Below, piece by piece: positions 1 to 8,294 of a DNA stretch of 64,000 bases. This stretch comes from Ferranicluibacter rubi (lineage in GTDB: Bacteria > Pseudomonadota > Alphaproteobacteria > Rhizobiales > Rhizobiaceae). How positions within the stretch are numbered: the stretch's first letter is position 1; every line of letters starts with the position of its first letter. The DNA is taken from the NCBI RefSeq assembly GCF_011603255.1, contig NZ_JAANCM010000006.1:124001-188000 (forward strand), given 5' to 3'. The notes under the pieces were generated by a model, which saw only the letters and a list, made by a program, of their open reading frames with translations, was not told the origin of the DNA and made no database searches. Made by a program: the position numbers and the translations under genes.

Positions 1-1148
1 ACAACAAGCGTCTCGAGCAGGACGCCGAAGCGGCCCGCCTTCAGGCGGAAAAGGATCGCGTTCGCCTGACCGCGGATGCTGAAGCCGCTGCGAGAGCGCT
101 CCTCCAGGAAGCGACGTCCGGCCTTGCCTCCGGTCTCCGTCGCCTTGCCGCCGGCGATCTCGGTTTTCAGCTCAACGAAGCCTTCGCGCCCGATTTCGAG
201 GCCCTGCGTCACGATCTGAACGGAGCGATCGCACAGCTTGCGGAAACGATGCGGGCTGTGGCCAATGCCAGTACGCAGATCGACACCGGCACGCGCGAGA
301 TCAGCGCCAGCACCGAGGATCTTTCCAAGCGGACCGAACAGCAGGCCGCCTCGCTGGAGGAAACCGCTGCGGCGCTCGACGAGATCACCGTCAATGTCGC
401 CAACTCCTCCAAGCGCGCCGAGGAAGCCCGCAAAACGGCCCTGCTTGCCAACGAAAGTGCGGCACAGTCCGGCGCGGTCGTCGCCAATGCCGTCGATGCC
501 ATGCAGAAGATCGAGCAGTCCTCCAACGAAATCTCCAACATCATCGGCGTCATCGACGAAATCGCCTTCCAGACCAACCTGCTGGCGCTGAATGCGGGTG
601 TCGAGGCGGCTCGTGCGGGCGATGCGGGCAAGGGCTTTGCGGTCGTCGCGCAGGAAGTTCGCGAGCTTGCCCAGCGCTCGGCCAAGGCCGCCAAGGAGAT
701 CAAGGATCTGATCCGCAACTCCTCCCAGGAAGTGCAGAGCGGTGTCAGGCTGGTCAGCGAAACCGGTCAGGCGCTCAAGACGATCGAAGGCTATATCGTC
801 ACCGTCAACCAGCATATGGACGCCATCGCCACGTCCGCCCGCGAACAGTCCGTCGGCCTTGCCGAAGTCAACACGGCCGTCAACCAGATGGACCAGGTGA
901 CACAGCAGAACGCCGCCATGGTCGAGGAAAGCAACGCCGCCAGCGCGACGCTGGCCACTGAAGCCCAACGCCTGCGCGAGCTGATCTCGCAGTTCCAGCT
1001 GGGCGGAGCGCTGCGCCAGACCGCATCCGCCATGGCGGCAAGCCCGGCCCATCGCCCGGTGGCCTCGCCGGCGAAGCGACTGGCGGGCAAGGTCGCGAAG
1101 GCCTTCTCCGGCAACGCCGCGATCAAGGAAACATGGGAGGACTTTTGA
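1..1148 (+). CDS. Methyl-accepting chemotaxis protein, 3' part only
   Basis: Signalling half of a chemoreceptor that passes ligand state to CheA/CheW in the inner-membrane array. The gene enters from the left edge; the first complete codon is at base 3, so sensor domain and membrane segments are missing. What is visible starts with a HAMP-like coiled coil (GLRRLAAGDL), then the methylation helices and the highly conserved hairpin tip (EIAFQTNLLALNAGVEAAR). The protein ends in ETWEDF, resembling the C-terminal pentapeptide tether that CheR/CheB use in other receptors. Its stop codon overlaps the cheW start (TGATG), so the two are translationally coupled. The signalling half is very similar to the complete receptor at 30731-32632, suggesting paralogy. 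Ligand unknown. Confidence 0.93.
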   Translation, partial: NKRLEQDAEAARLQAEKDRVRLTADAEAAARALLQEATSGLASGLRRLAAGDLGFQLNEAFAPDFEALRHDLNGAIAQLAETMRAVANASTQIDTGTREISASTEDLSKRTEQQAASLEETAAALDEITVNVANSSKRAEEARKTALLANESAAQSGAVVANAVDAMQKIEQSSNEISNIIGVIDEIAFQTNLLALNAGVEAARAGDAGKGFAVVAQEVRELAQRSAKAAKEIKDLIRNSSQEVQSGVRLVSETGQALKTIEGYIVTVNQHMDAIATSAREQSVGLAEVNTAVNQMDQVTQQNAAMVEESNAASATLATEAQRLRELISQFQLGGALRQTASAMAASPAHRPVASPAKRLAGKVAKAFSGNAAIKETWEDF

Positions 1149-1630
1149 TGACCGGTTTGAACCCATCCACATCCGGCACCGGCGGCACGCTTGAGATCAT
1201 CGCCTTCAGGCTGCACGGGCAGGAATTCTGTGTCCGCACGACGACCATCCGCGAGATTCGCGGATGGGGCCCGGCCACCCCGATCCCGCATGCCCCGCCG
1301 GATGTCATCGGCGTGATGAACCTGCGCGGCACGGTGATCCCGATCATCGATCTGGCCAACAAGCTCGGCATGGCCAGCACCGAGCCGACCCCACGCAGCG
1401 CCATCGTCGTGGCCGAAATACACGGCATGGCGATGGGCCTCATCGTCGATGGCGTCTCCGACATCCTGACGGTCTCCGAAAACCTGCTGCAGCCGGTCCC
1501 CGAGATCAGCATTTCCCCCGGCATGCACTATGCCGACGGTATCATCGCCCAGCCGGACGGAATGATCTGCTTTCTCAATCTGGAACGCATGTTCGAGAAG
1601 GGGGAGACTGCAGAGATGGTCGCGGCGTAA
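1148..1630 (+). CDS. cheW: Chemotaxis coupling protein CheW
   Basis: CheW scaffold protein of 160 residues linking chemoreceptors to the kinase CheA in the cytoplasmic array. The two SH3-like subdomains are recognisable from the REIRGW segment, the VMNLRGTVIPIIDL core and the GLIVDGVSDIL strand. I place the start at the ATG overlapping the receptor stop (TGATG), because GGAGGA lies 7 bases upstream. An ATG at 1133 would start inside that ribosome-binding region and is less likely. Its position directly behind a receptor gene suggests a dedicated or duplicated coupling protein outside a main che operon, since no cheA, cheY or cheR is present here. A decayed relative lies at 20785-20957. Confidence 0.93.
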   Translation: MTGLNPSTSGTGGTLEIIAFRLHGQEFCVRTTTIREIRGWGPATPIPHAPPDVIGVMNLRGTVIPIIDLANKLGMASTEPTPRSAIVVAEIHGMAMGLIVDGVSDILTVSENLLQPVPEISISPGMHYADGIIAQPDGMICFLNLERMFEKGETAEMVAA

Positions 1631-1638
1631 AGCCTCCG

Positions 1639-1672
1639 ATCTGGCGAACGCCTAAGAAGGCTTTCGCCAGAT
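1639..1672. terminator. Hairpin between convergent genes
   Basis: Perfect 10-bp inverted repeat (ATCTGGCGAA and TTCGCCAGAT), with a further short GCC/GGC pair around a 6-base loop, located between the cheW stop and the end of the convergent ABC ATPase gene. It lacks a long T run but sits where a bidirectional terminator is expected. Confidence 0.6.
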
Positions 1673-1716
1673 TTCGACTGTGCATTCGCTACTCGTTACG
1701 GAAAAAATAGCACGCC

Positions 1717-2820
1717 TCACGGAAGGGGCGTCAGAGACACGCCGGTTTCTGCATCGAACAGATGCATCTGGTTCATGTTGACGGAGAGAACGATGTCCTC
1801 TCCCGCCCGGGCGCCCGCTTCCGGGTCGATGCTGGCGCAGAGGGTGGTCGTTCCCACGTCGAAATAGATCATGGTCGAGGGACCGAGCGGCTCCACAAGG
1901 TCGATCCGGGCGGTCAGCGCTGCGTAGCCCGAGCGCTGCTGTGCGGCGCTCACGGCTTCCGGGCGGATGCCGAAGGTGACCGGGCGACCTGTTCTGGACG
2001 CGTAAAGGGCGGCGCGTTCCGACGGCACAGGCAAATCGGTGCCGTCTTCGAGGCGAACGACGAGCTGGCCTGCGACGTCGACAAGTCGAGCCTCCAGAAA
2101 GTTCATGGCGGGCGAGCCGATGAAGCCGGCGACGAAGCGGGTGGCCGGGTGATGGTAGAGACGCTGCGGCGGGCCGCATTGCTCGATCAATCCGCCATTC
2201 ATGACGACGACGCGGTCCGCCATGGTCATCGCCTCGATCTGGTCATGCGTGACATAGACCGTGGTGGTCGGCAAGACTTGATGTAAGCGCTTGATTTCTG
2301 TGCGCATCTGCACGCGGAGCTTGGCATCGAGGTTCGAGAGCGGTTCATCGAACAGAAACACTTTCGGATTGCGCACGATCGCCCGGCCCATGGCGACGCG
2401 CTGGCGCTGCCCGCCCGAGAGCTGGCCGGGGCGGCGGTCGAGAAGTTCCTCGATGTGCAGCGTGCGCGCGGCGTCAAGGATCCGCGTCTCGATCTCGCTC
2501 TTCGGCAATCGTTGCTGTTCGAGGCAAAAGGCGATGTTCTCGCGCACGGACATATGCGGGTAGAGTGCATAGTTCTGGAACACCATGGCGATGTCGCGTT
2601 TGCCCGGCCCAAGGCGGTTGACCACCTGATCGCCGATGATGATGTCGCCGCCGGTGATGTGCTCGAGCCCGGCGATCATCCGGAGCGTCGTCGATTTGCC
2701 GCAACCGGACGGGCCGACGAAGACGACGAACTCCTTGTCCTCGATCTCCAGATCGATGCCGCGCACGGCCTCGTAGATGCCATAGGATTTGACGACGTTT
2801 CGCAGTTCGAGCCGGGCCAT
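1717..2820 (-). CDS. Sugar ABC transporter ATP-binding protein (MalK/UgpC type)
   Basis: ATPase subunit of a CUT1-family carbohydrate importer, 367 residues, acting as a dimer on the cytoplasmic side of the two permeases at 4804-6596. Walker A (GPSGCGKST), the Q-loop region (MVFQNYALYPHMSV), the signature LSGGQRQRVAMGRA, Walker B (VFLFDEPLSNLD) and the H-loop (VTHDQIEAM) are all intact. The last ~120 residues form the TOBE/MalK-type regulatory domain. It is the final gene of the operon that runs from the binding protein at 8100 leftwards, 10 bases after the GH127 gene, so the predicted cargo is an L-arabinofuranose-containing oligosaccharide. UgpC-like ATPases are sometimes shared between importers, so exclusivity is not certain. 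Confidence 0.93.
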   Translation of the reverse strand: MARLELRNVVKSYGIYEAVRGIDLEIEDKEFVVFVGPSGCGKSTTLRMIAGLEHITGGDIIIGDQVVNRLGPGKRDIAMVFQNYALYPHMSVRENIAFCLEQQRLPKSEIETRILDAARTLHIEELLDRRPGQLSGGQRQRVAMGRAIVRNPKVFLFDEPLSNLDAKLRVQMRTEIKRLHQVLPTTTVYVTHDQIEAMTMADRVVVMNGGLIEQCGPPQRLYHHPATRFVAGFIGSPAMNFLEARLVDVAGQLVVRLEDGTDLPVPSERAALYASRTGRPVTFGIRPEAVSAAQQRSGYAALTARIDLVEPLGPSTMIYFDVGTTTLCASIDPEAGARAGEDIVLSVNMNQMHLFDAETGVSLTPLP

Positions 2821-2830
2821 CGTCTGTCTC

Positions 2831-4807
2831 CTACTTCTCGTTCAGCCACACGAGCATCGCGCCGGGGTCGCGGTTTGCCCAGAGATGGTAGGGAATCGCC
2901 TTGAAGGCGCGGGGTTTGAGCGCCGGCGGGGCCGTGCGGTAGAGCCCGTTCCAATCGCTCGTCTCAGCCTCCAGCGCTTCGCCCGTCAGCACGGCAGCGC
3001 CGCCCAGCAGGTTCGGATCATAGGCAACGTCGAGCCTTGCCTCCGCCGGTAGCCGTAGCCGCTGGGGCTCGGTGCCGATGTCGGTCTCCTCGACGCAATA
3101 GACCACGGGACCGCGCTTCAGCGCCACCCGACCGGCGTCCTCGCCGACGGCCGGATGCGCATAGAGCCGGTCGACCGGCATGTCGAGGGACAACCGCACC
3201 TCGTCGCCATCCGCCCAGGCGCGCCGGATCGCGACATAGCCTTTTGTGACGGCCACTTTCACATCGACGGCCTCGCCATTGACCGTCACCCGTGCCGCCC
3301 GGCACCAGCCGGGGATGCGCAGATGCAGCGTGAAGGATGAGGGTGTGTCGAGCCCGAGCGCGAGCCGGATATCGCCATCCCAGGGATAGCGCGTTTCCTG
3401 CGTCAGCCGGACGATGGTCTGCCCAAGCGCTATCTCCGCCGTGTTGGCGCCGTAGAGATGCACTGCCAGATCCGCATCCGTCGCGGAATAGACGTACTGG
3501 CCGAGCGAGGTGATGAGGCGGGCGATATTGGTCGGGCAGCAGGGGCAGTAATGCCACTTCCAGCGGCGGTTCTGGCCGTGGCTCTCCAGCACGTTTTCGT
3601 AGAAATAATGCTCGCCGTCGCGCGAGATACCGGACAGCGCGCCGTTGAAGAGCACGGTTTCCAGCTTGTCGGTGTATTTTGCATCCAGATCGAGCTGCGC
3701 CATGCGGTGGCTCCAGAACCCGAGTGCAACGGCAGCGCAGGTTTCGGCATAGGCCGTCTCGTTGGGCAGGTCGTATTCCCGCGTGAAGCCCTCGTTGGAG
3801 GCCGACGGACCAAGCCCGCCCGTGACGTAGAGCTGGCGGCCGGTGAGGTTGTCGAACAGCCGCTCGCAGGCTGCCTTCAGGGTCGGATCGTCATTCTCAT
3901 GCGCGAGATCGACCATGGCGGAGAAGAGATACATGGCGCGCACCGCATGGCCGACGACCTGTGTCTGCTCGCGCACGGGCATGTGCGCCTGGCTGTAGGC
4001 ATAGGTCTGGTAGACGTAATCCTCGGGGTTCTCACCGCGATGGCGGGCCTCCTCGTCGTAATAGGAGGGCATCTGGCCGCGCTCGTTGACGAAGTAGGTC
4101 GCAAGGGCCAGATGGCGCGGATCGCGCGTCACGCGGTAGAGCTTGACGAGCGCCAGTTCGATTTCCTCGTGGGCATCATAGCCGCGCAGCTTGCCGGGCT
4201 CCGGGCCGAACGTATCGATGATGTGATCGACGGCGCGGATCATCACGTCGAGGAAGCGTCGCTTGCCGGTCGCTTCGAAATAGGCGACGGCGCCCTCGAG
4301 CAGATGCCCCATCGAATACATCTCGTGAAGATCGCGCAGGTTCGTCCAGCGTTTCTCCGGCTCGCGGCGGACGAACCAGCTGTTGAGGTAGCCGTCGGCC
4401 ATCTGCCCTTGTTCGAGCTTCTCGACGATCGCATCGATCTTTTTCTCGATATCGGCGTTCGGATGCGCTTTCAGCGTGTAGCTTGCGGCCTCGATCCACT
4501 TGCCGAAATCGCTGTCGAAGAAATGCTGCATCGACAGCCCGCTCGGCTGGATGCGGCGCACCAGCGGCGAGGGCGGCTTGTCGAAGTCGAGGACTTCCAG
4601 AAAGCCTTCCTCTTCCAGCCGCATATGCTGGGTGGGGATGGTCACGTCTCGCACGGTGTTCGACCAGCTTTCCCAGAACCCGCCGGTGAAATCCACGCGG
4701 GCATGATCGACGGGGATGAAGCGGCGGGGCGGGGTCAACGGCTGGACGCGCGGGGAGGCGGGCGTGGACGACATGGGAGAAGCCTTTTGGGAATGCACGA
4801 TGCTCAT
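2831..4807 (-). CDS. GH127 beta-L-arabinofuranosidase (DUF1680)
   Basis: Predicted cytoplasmic glycosidase of 658 residues that releases L-arabinose from beta-L-arabinofuranosides such as those on hydroxyproline-rich plant glycoproteins. The zinc/cysteine active site known from HypBA1 is visible: an E-T-C triad near residues 354-356 and the CPCC cluster near 419-422, which contains the cysteine nucleophile in the family. No signal peptide is seen, so cleavage probably follows import. I chose the ATG whose first bases overlap the stop of the upstream permease (ATGA); an internal ATG at 4774 is the alternative. The reading frame stays open a further 636 bases upstream, but that part lies antiphase inside the permease and is not coding. 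Exact linkage preference cannot be read from sequence. Confidence 0.88.
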   Translation of the reverse strand: MSIVHSQKASPMSSTPASPRVQPLTPPRRFIPVDHARVDFTGGFWESWSNTVRDVTIPTQHMRLEEEGFLEVLDFDKPPSPLVRRIQPSGLSMQHFFDSDFGKWIEAASYTLKAHPNADIEKKIDAIVEKLEQGQMADGYLNSWFVRREPEKRWTNLRDLHEMYSMGHLLEGAVAYFEATGKRRFLDVMIRAVDHIIDTFGPEPGKLRGYDAHEEIELALVKLYRVTRDPRHLALATYFVNERGQMPSYYDEEARHRGENPEDYVYQTYAYSQAHMPVREQTQVVGHAVRAMYLFSAMVDLAHENDDPTLKAACERLFDNLTGRQLYVTGGLGPSASNEGFTREYDLPNETAYAETCAAVALGFWSHRMAQLDLDAKYTDKLETVLFNGALSGISRDGEHYFYENVLESHGQNRRWKWHYCPCCPTNIARLITSLGQYVYSATDADLAVHLYGANTAEIALGQTIVRLTQETRYPWDGDIRLALGLDTPSSFTLHLRIPGWCRAARVTVNGEAVDVKVAVTKGYVAIRRAWADGDEVRLSLDMPVDRLYAHPAVGEDAGRVALKRGPVVYCVEETDIGTEPQRLRLPAEARLDVAYDPNLLGGAAVLTGEALEAETSDWNGLYRTAPPALKPRAFKAIPYHLWANRDPGAMLVWLNEK

Positions 4808-5673
4808 TTCACGGCGCCGGCGGTGAGACCGCGTACGTAATAGCGTTGCAGGAGAAGGAACAGGATGATGCAGGGGACCATGGTGACGGTTACGCCCGCC
4901 TGCAGCGCACCCCAGTCGATGATGCCGTAGATGCCGGAAGAGACGTTGACCAGCATGATCGGCAGCGTGAACTTGTTCTGGTCCGACAGGAAGATCAGCG
5001 CGGCGAGGAACTCGTTCCAGGAATTGAGGAAGGCGAACATGGCGATCGTCGCGACGCCGGGGAGGGCGATCGGCAGCATGATCCGCCTGAGAATCGTCCA
5101 TTGCGACGCCCCGTCGATCCGCGCCGCCTCGATCAGGGCGCGGGGCACCGCATCGAAGGCATTGCGCATCATGAAGATCGAGAAGGGAAGCTGGAAGGTC
5201 ACGTAAATCAGCACGAGGCCGAACAGACTGTTCTGAAGCTTCAGCACTTTCAGGATCAGGAAGAGCGGTGTGAGGATTGACTGGAACGGGATCATCATCG
5301 TCGCCATCACCACGATGAAGAGTGCGGACTGACCGGGAAAGCGGAACTTCGAGAAGCCGTAGCCGGCGGGAACGGCGACGAGCACTGTCAGCACCACGGT
5401 TCCGAGCGCAATCATGACCGAGTTGCCGGCATAGACGGTCCACCCGGCACCGACGGTATTCAGCCGCCTGTAGTTCTCCAGCGAGAAGGCCTTGGAAAAC
5501 AGTGCGACGGGATGGGCCAGAGCCTCGGCCGCGGGCTTGAAGGAGTTGGCGAACGACCAGACGATCGGCAGCAGGAAGAACAGCGCGAAGACGACCGAGA
5601 CGAGGATGAAGGCGGCAAAGCCGAGCCGTTCGCGTGCCGGCATCGGCGCGGATGTGGGAAGGGTGCGGCTCAT
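4804..5673 (-). CDS. Sugar ABC transporter permease, MalG type
   Basis: Inner-membrane permease of 289 residues with six predicted membrane helices. The cytoplasmic EAA loop that docks on the ATPase is clear (EAARIDGASQWTILRRIMLP). N-terminal residues are polar, followed by the first helix (AAFILVSVVFALFFLLPIV), as in the shorter permease of CUT1 importers. The start ATG overlaps the stop of the preceding permease (TGATG) and its own stop overlaps the GH127 start (ATGA), so three genes are translationally chained. Together with the 5673-6596 permease it should form the channel for the sugar delivered by the binding protein at 6856-8100. Confidence 0.92.
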   Translation of the reverse strand: MSRTLPTSAPMPARERLGFAAFILVSVVFALFFLLPIVWSFANSFKPAAEALAHPVALFSKAFSLENYRRLNTVGAGWTVYAGNSVMIALGTVVLTVLVAVPAGYGFSKFRFPGQSALFIVVMATMMIPFQSILTPLFLILKVLKLQNSLFGLVLIYVTFQLPFSIFMMRNAFDAVPRALIEAARIDGASQWTILRRIMLPIALPGVATIAMFAFLNSWNEFLAALIFLSDQNKFTLPIMLVNVSSGIYGIIDWGALQAGVTVTMVPCIILFLLLQRYYVRGLTAGAVK

Positions 5674-6596
5674 CAGCTTTCCTCCGGCCGCTGGCGCAGG
5701 AAGGCGAGCTGGATCGAGGAGATCGCGACGAGAACGACGAGCAGCACGAAGGACATGGCCGAGCCGTAGCCGAGGCGATAGGAGGAGAAGGAGGCGAGGT
5801 AGATCGAAAACACGGCGGAGATGGTGCTGTTCGACGGGCCGCCCTGCGTGATGATGAAGAACTGGTCGAAAGCGAGCATCGACGACGTCACGTTGAGCAC
5901 CAGCGCCAGAAGAAGCGAATTGCGCATCAGCGGCAGCGTGATCCGCCGGAAGCGGCTGAAGACGCCGGCGCCATCGATCTTGGCCGCTTCGGTCACGTCG
6001 GCGGGAATGGCCTGAAGGCCGGTGAGAAGGATGACCATGGTGAAGCCTGCCGTCTTCCAGACCACCATGAGGATGATGACGCCGAGCGCCGGCCAGAAGC
6101 TTTCGAGCGGCCGCGGCGCGCTGTCCACGAGGCCAAGGCCCCGCAGCAGATGGGCAAAGACGCCATTGTCGGGATTGAGCAGCCACATCCACAGGGTGGA
6201 GGCTGCACCGAAGCCGATGACGACAGGCATGAAGTAGACCGTGCGGAAGAAGCCGGCAAGCCTGAGCGGCCGGTCCACCAGCAGCGCCAGGGGCAAGGCG
6301 ACGGCCATGATGGCGGCGGTGACGAGCACGGTATAGAGCAGCGTGAATCCGAGGGAATGCCAGAGCTGCATGTCTCCCAGCAGTTCCGCATAGTTGCCAA
6401 GCCCGATGAACTTGCGGCGTCCGAGCAGCGGCCAGTTGTGAAGGCTCATCCAGAGCGCCATGACCAGGGGCACGACGAAGAGGCCGAGAATAAAGACGAG
6501 GCTTGGCGCCATGAAGGCGAGGCCGAGCCAGCCCTTCGGTTCGGGGTCGTTGCTCGCCGTCACCGTTTGCGTCGGTCTTTGTGCCGTCGAAGCCAA
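5673..6596 (-). CDS. Sugar ABC transporter permease, MalF type
   Basis: Inner-membrane permease of 307 residues with six to seven predicted helices. The EAA-type loop reads EAAKIDGAGVFSRFRRITLP. It pairs with the permease encoded directly downstream. The gene begins 259 bases after the binding-protein gene, and that gap holds two GC-rich palindromes, which may lower permease expression relative to the binding protein, a common arrangement in importer operons. The first residues (ASTAQRPTQTV) are a polar cytoplasmic tail before the first helix. Confidence 0.92.
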   Translation of the reverse strand: MASTAQRPTQTVTASNDPEPKGWLGLAFMAPSLVFILGLFVVPLVMALWMSLHNWPLLGRRKFIGLGNYAELLGDMQLWHSLGFTLLYTVLVTAAIMAVALPLALLVDRPLRLAGFFRTVYFMPVVIGFGAASTLWMWLLNPDNGVFAHLLRGLGLVDSAPRPLESFWPALGVIILMVVWKTAGFTMVILLTGLQAIPADVTEAAKIDGAGVFSRFRRITLPLMRNSLLLALVLNVTSSMLAFDQFFIITQGGPSNSTISAVFSIYLASFSSYRLGYGSAMSFVLLVVLVAISSIQLAFLRQRPEES

Positions 6597-6701
6597 GATT
6601 TCGCTCCTTGGTTGATGATGGGACGGGGTTGATGATGGGACGTGCGGGGTGCGTGACTTTTAACGTTTCGGTCGCAGCTGCCGCTCATCCGCCTGCCGGT
6701 A

Positions 6702-6727
6702 CCTTCTCCCCGCGCGCGGGGAGAAGG
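6702..6727. repeat. GC-rich palindrome, copy 1
   Basis: Perfect 26-bp palindrome, half-site CCTTCTCCCCGCG, in the gap between the binding-protein and permease genes of the same operon. It resembles dispersed palindromic elements common in rhizobial intergenic regions and could form an mRNA hairpin. Confidence 0.75.
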
Positions 6728-6753
6728 GACTCGGAGCAACCCTATAGCACGTC

Positions 6754-6779
6754 CCCTCTCCCCGCATGCGGGGAGAGGG
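6754..6779. repeat. GC-rich palindrome, copy 2
   Basis: Perfect 26-bp palindrome, half-site CCCTCTCCCCGCA, 26 bases after copy 1 and differing from it at only a few positions. It is followed by GGGTGAGGGG. The pair looks like a rhizobial REP/BIME-style unit located inside an operon. Confidence 0.75.
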
Positions 6780-6855
6780 CTAGGGTGAGGGGCAGACAAG
6801 ACCTCAGACCTTGGAAAAGGCTCTGCGGCAGGTCACATCCGACAGCTGGATCCCC

Positions 6856-8100
6856 TTACGGGTTGGTTCGCTCAAGAACCTTGGTAAAAGCATCCTGCGC
6901 GGTCTTGATCGACCCATCGACGTCTTCGCCGAAGATCGCGCCCTGGATCAGGTTGACGAAGGGTCCGGTGCGGCTGACGAAGAGTTCGTCCGAGGAGAAG
7001 GTGTAAGGTGTGCGTGCCTTCGACAGGATGTCGTAGGAGACCAGATTGCGCTTGTCGAAGCTCGCATAGGCATCTCCTGCGAGATCGGTGCGCGAGGGCA
7101 TGCCGGATTCCTTGGTGATGTAGACCTGCTGCTCCGGCGTCATGTAGAAATCGACGAAGTCGAGCAGGACCTTCTTCTTTTCCTCGTCGATGCCTTTCAT
7201 GACGGCCAGCGTATCGCCACCGGCAAAGCTTGAGGCGCCGCCCTTGGGGCCGGGGATCGGCGCGACGGCGAACTTGACGTCGGGATATTTGCTCGTCAGC
7301 AGGTTGACGATGTAGGAACCGGTCATGAGAACGCCGACCTTGCCGGAGGCAAACGCCTCGACCGCATTGTTGCCGTTGCCGGATCGCGAGGTCGGATGGA
7401 TCGCGCCAGCCTTCCACATATCGCGATAGGCGGCGATCGTCTCGCGCAGAGCCGGCGTATCCACGGTTGCCGTACGGCCGTCCTCGGTGAGGATGTCGGC
7501 GCCCGCCGCCCAGAGATGCGGCAGGAAGTCGTAGATCAGCCAGCTGCCGGAATTGGCGACGAAGTAGAAGCCGTAGGTCTCGTTGCCGAGCGCCGCGATC
7601 TTCTTGGCGTCGGCGGCAATCTCTTCCAGAGATGCCGGCGCCTTGTTCGGATCGAGACCGGCCTTTTCGAAGAGGTCGGTGTTGTAGGCGATGATCGAGG
7701 CATCGGGGAGGGCCGGTACGCCGTAGATCTTGTCCTCATAGGTCGCAAGGCGGATATGGGACGGGCTCATGGCGCTCGCATAAGGGCGGCTCTTGACGAA
7801 CTCGGTAATGTCTTCCAAGCCATCGGCTGCGGCAAATGTCGGCAGATAGATCAGGTCGAGCACGGCGCCATCGGGTGCCGCACCGCCGGCAATGGCCGCG
7901 CCCAGCTTCGGCACCATCTGCTCGGCCGTGATCTGCGTCACGACGATCTTGTCGGAATGGGAGGCGTTGTAATGATCTGCGAGGCCTTGGAGGACGGCGC
8001 CGGACGAGGTGCGAACCCACAGGGTGACATCGGTTGCATTCGCCAGCGTGGTGCTGGCAACAAGCGAAAGCGCGGCGAGCGCCAGTTTGATTTTCAGCAT
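6856..8100 (-). CDS. Sugar ABC transporter substrate-binding protein
   Basis: Periplasmic solute-binding protein of 414 residues for the CUT1 importer encoded downstream. A classic Sec signal peptide (KIKLALAALSLVASTTLANA) precedes a mature N-terminus starting TDVTLWVRTSSG. The start is set at the ATG at 8100 because AGGGAA lies 9 to 10 bases upstream; the open frame extends to 8244 without a signal-like sequence. It is the first gene of the operon and is transcribed divergently from the LacI-family gene at 8295, which is the likely regulator. Ligand assignment to an arabinofuranosyl sugar rests only on the linked GH127 gene. Confidence 0.93.
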   Translation of the reverse strand: MLKIKLALAALSLVASTTLANATDVTLWVRTSSGAVLQGLADHYNASHSDKIVVTQITAEQMVPKLGAAIAGGAAPDGAVLDLIYLPTFAAADGLEDITEFVKSRPYASAMSPSHIRLATYEDKIYGVPALPDASIIAYNTDLFEKAGLDPNKAPASLEEIAADAKKIAALGNETYGFYFVANSGSWLIYDFLPHLWAAGADILTEDGRTATVDTPALRETIAAYRDMWKAGAIHPTSRSGNGNNAVEAFASGKVGVLMTGSYIVNLLTSKYPDVKFAVAPIPGPKGGASSFAGGDTLAVMKGIDEEKKKVLLDFVDFYMTPEQQVYITKESGMPSRTDLAGDAYASFDKRNLVSYDILSKARTPYTFSSDELFVSRTGPFVNLIQGAIFGEDVDGSIKTAQDAFTKVLERTNP

Positions 8101-8230
8101 GGAGCGTTCCCTTTTTCGTTGTCGCCAACTCTCCCTTGGACATGCCGGGACATTGACGTGACACGGACGGTAATCGAGAATATTTGTATTGTCGACAGCG
8201 TGAACACAGCGAAAGACGGATGAAATGCTA

Positions 8231-8275
8231 AAACCTTTTATCACTTGAGGTATTTCTTTATGAAACCTTTTATCA
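8231..8275. promoter_or_regulatory. Direct repeat, candidate LacI-family operator pair
   Basis: The 13-mer AAACCTTTTATCA occurs twice (8231-8243 and 8263-8275), 32 bp apart or about three helical turns, immediately before the LacI-family start and inside the divergent promoter region of the sugar operon. Placement fits autoregulation plus control of the importer, but binding is inferred. Confidence 0.5.
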
Positions 8276-8294
8276 AGCCAACTTCAGGGTGCCG

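Noticed and set aside
4808-5443. Upstream in-frame extension of the GH127 gene
   Set aside because: It lies wholly inside the permease gene in another frame, has arginine-rich low-complexity content and no family similarity. The ATGA overlap at 4807 is a better start.
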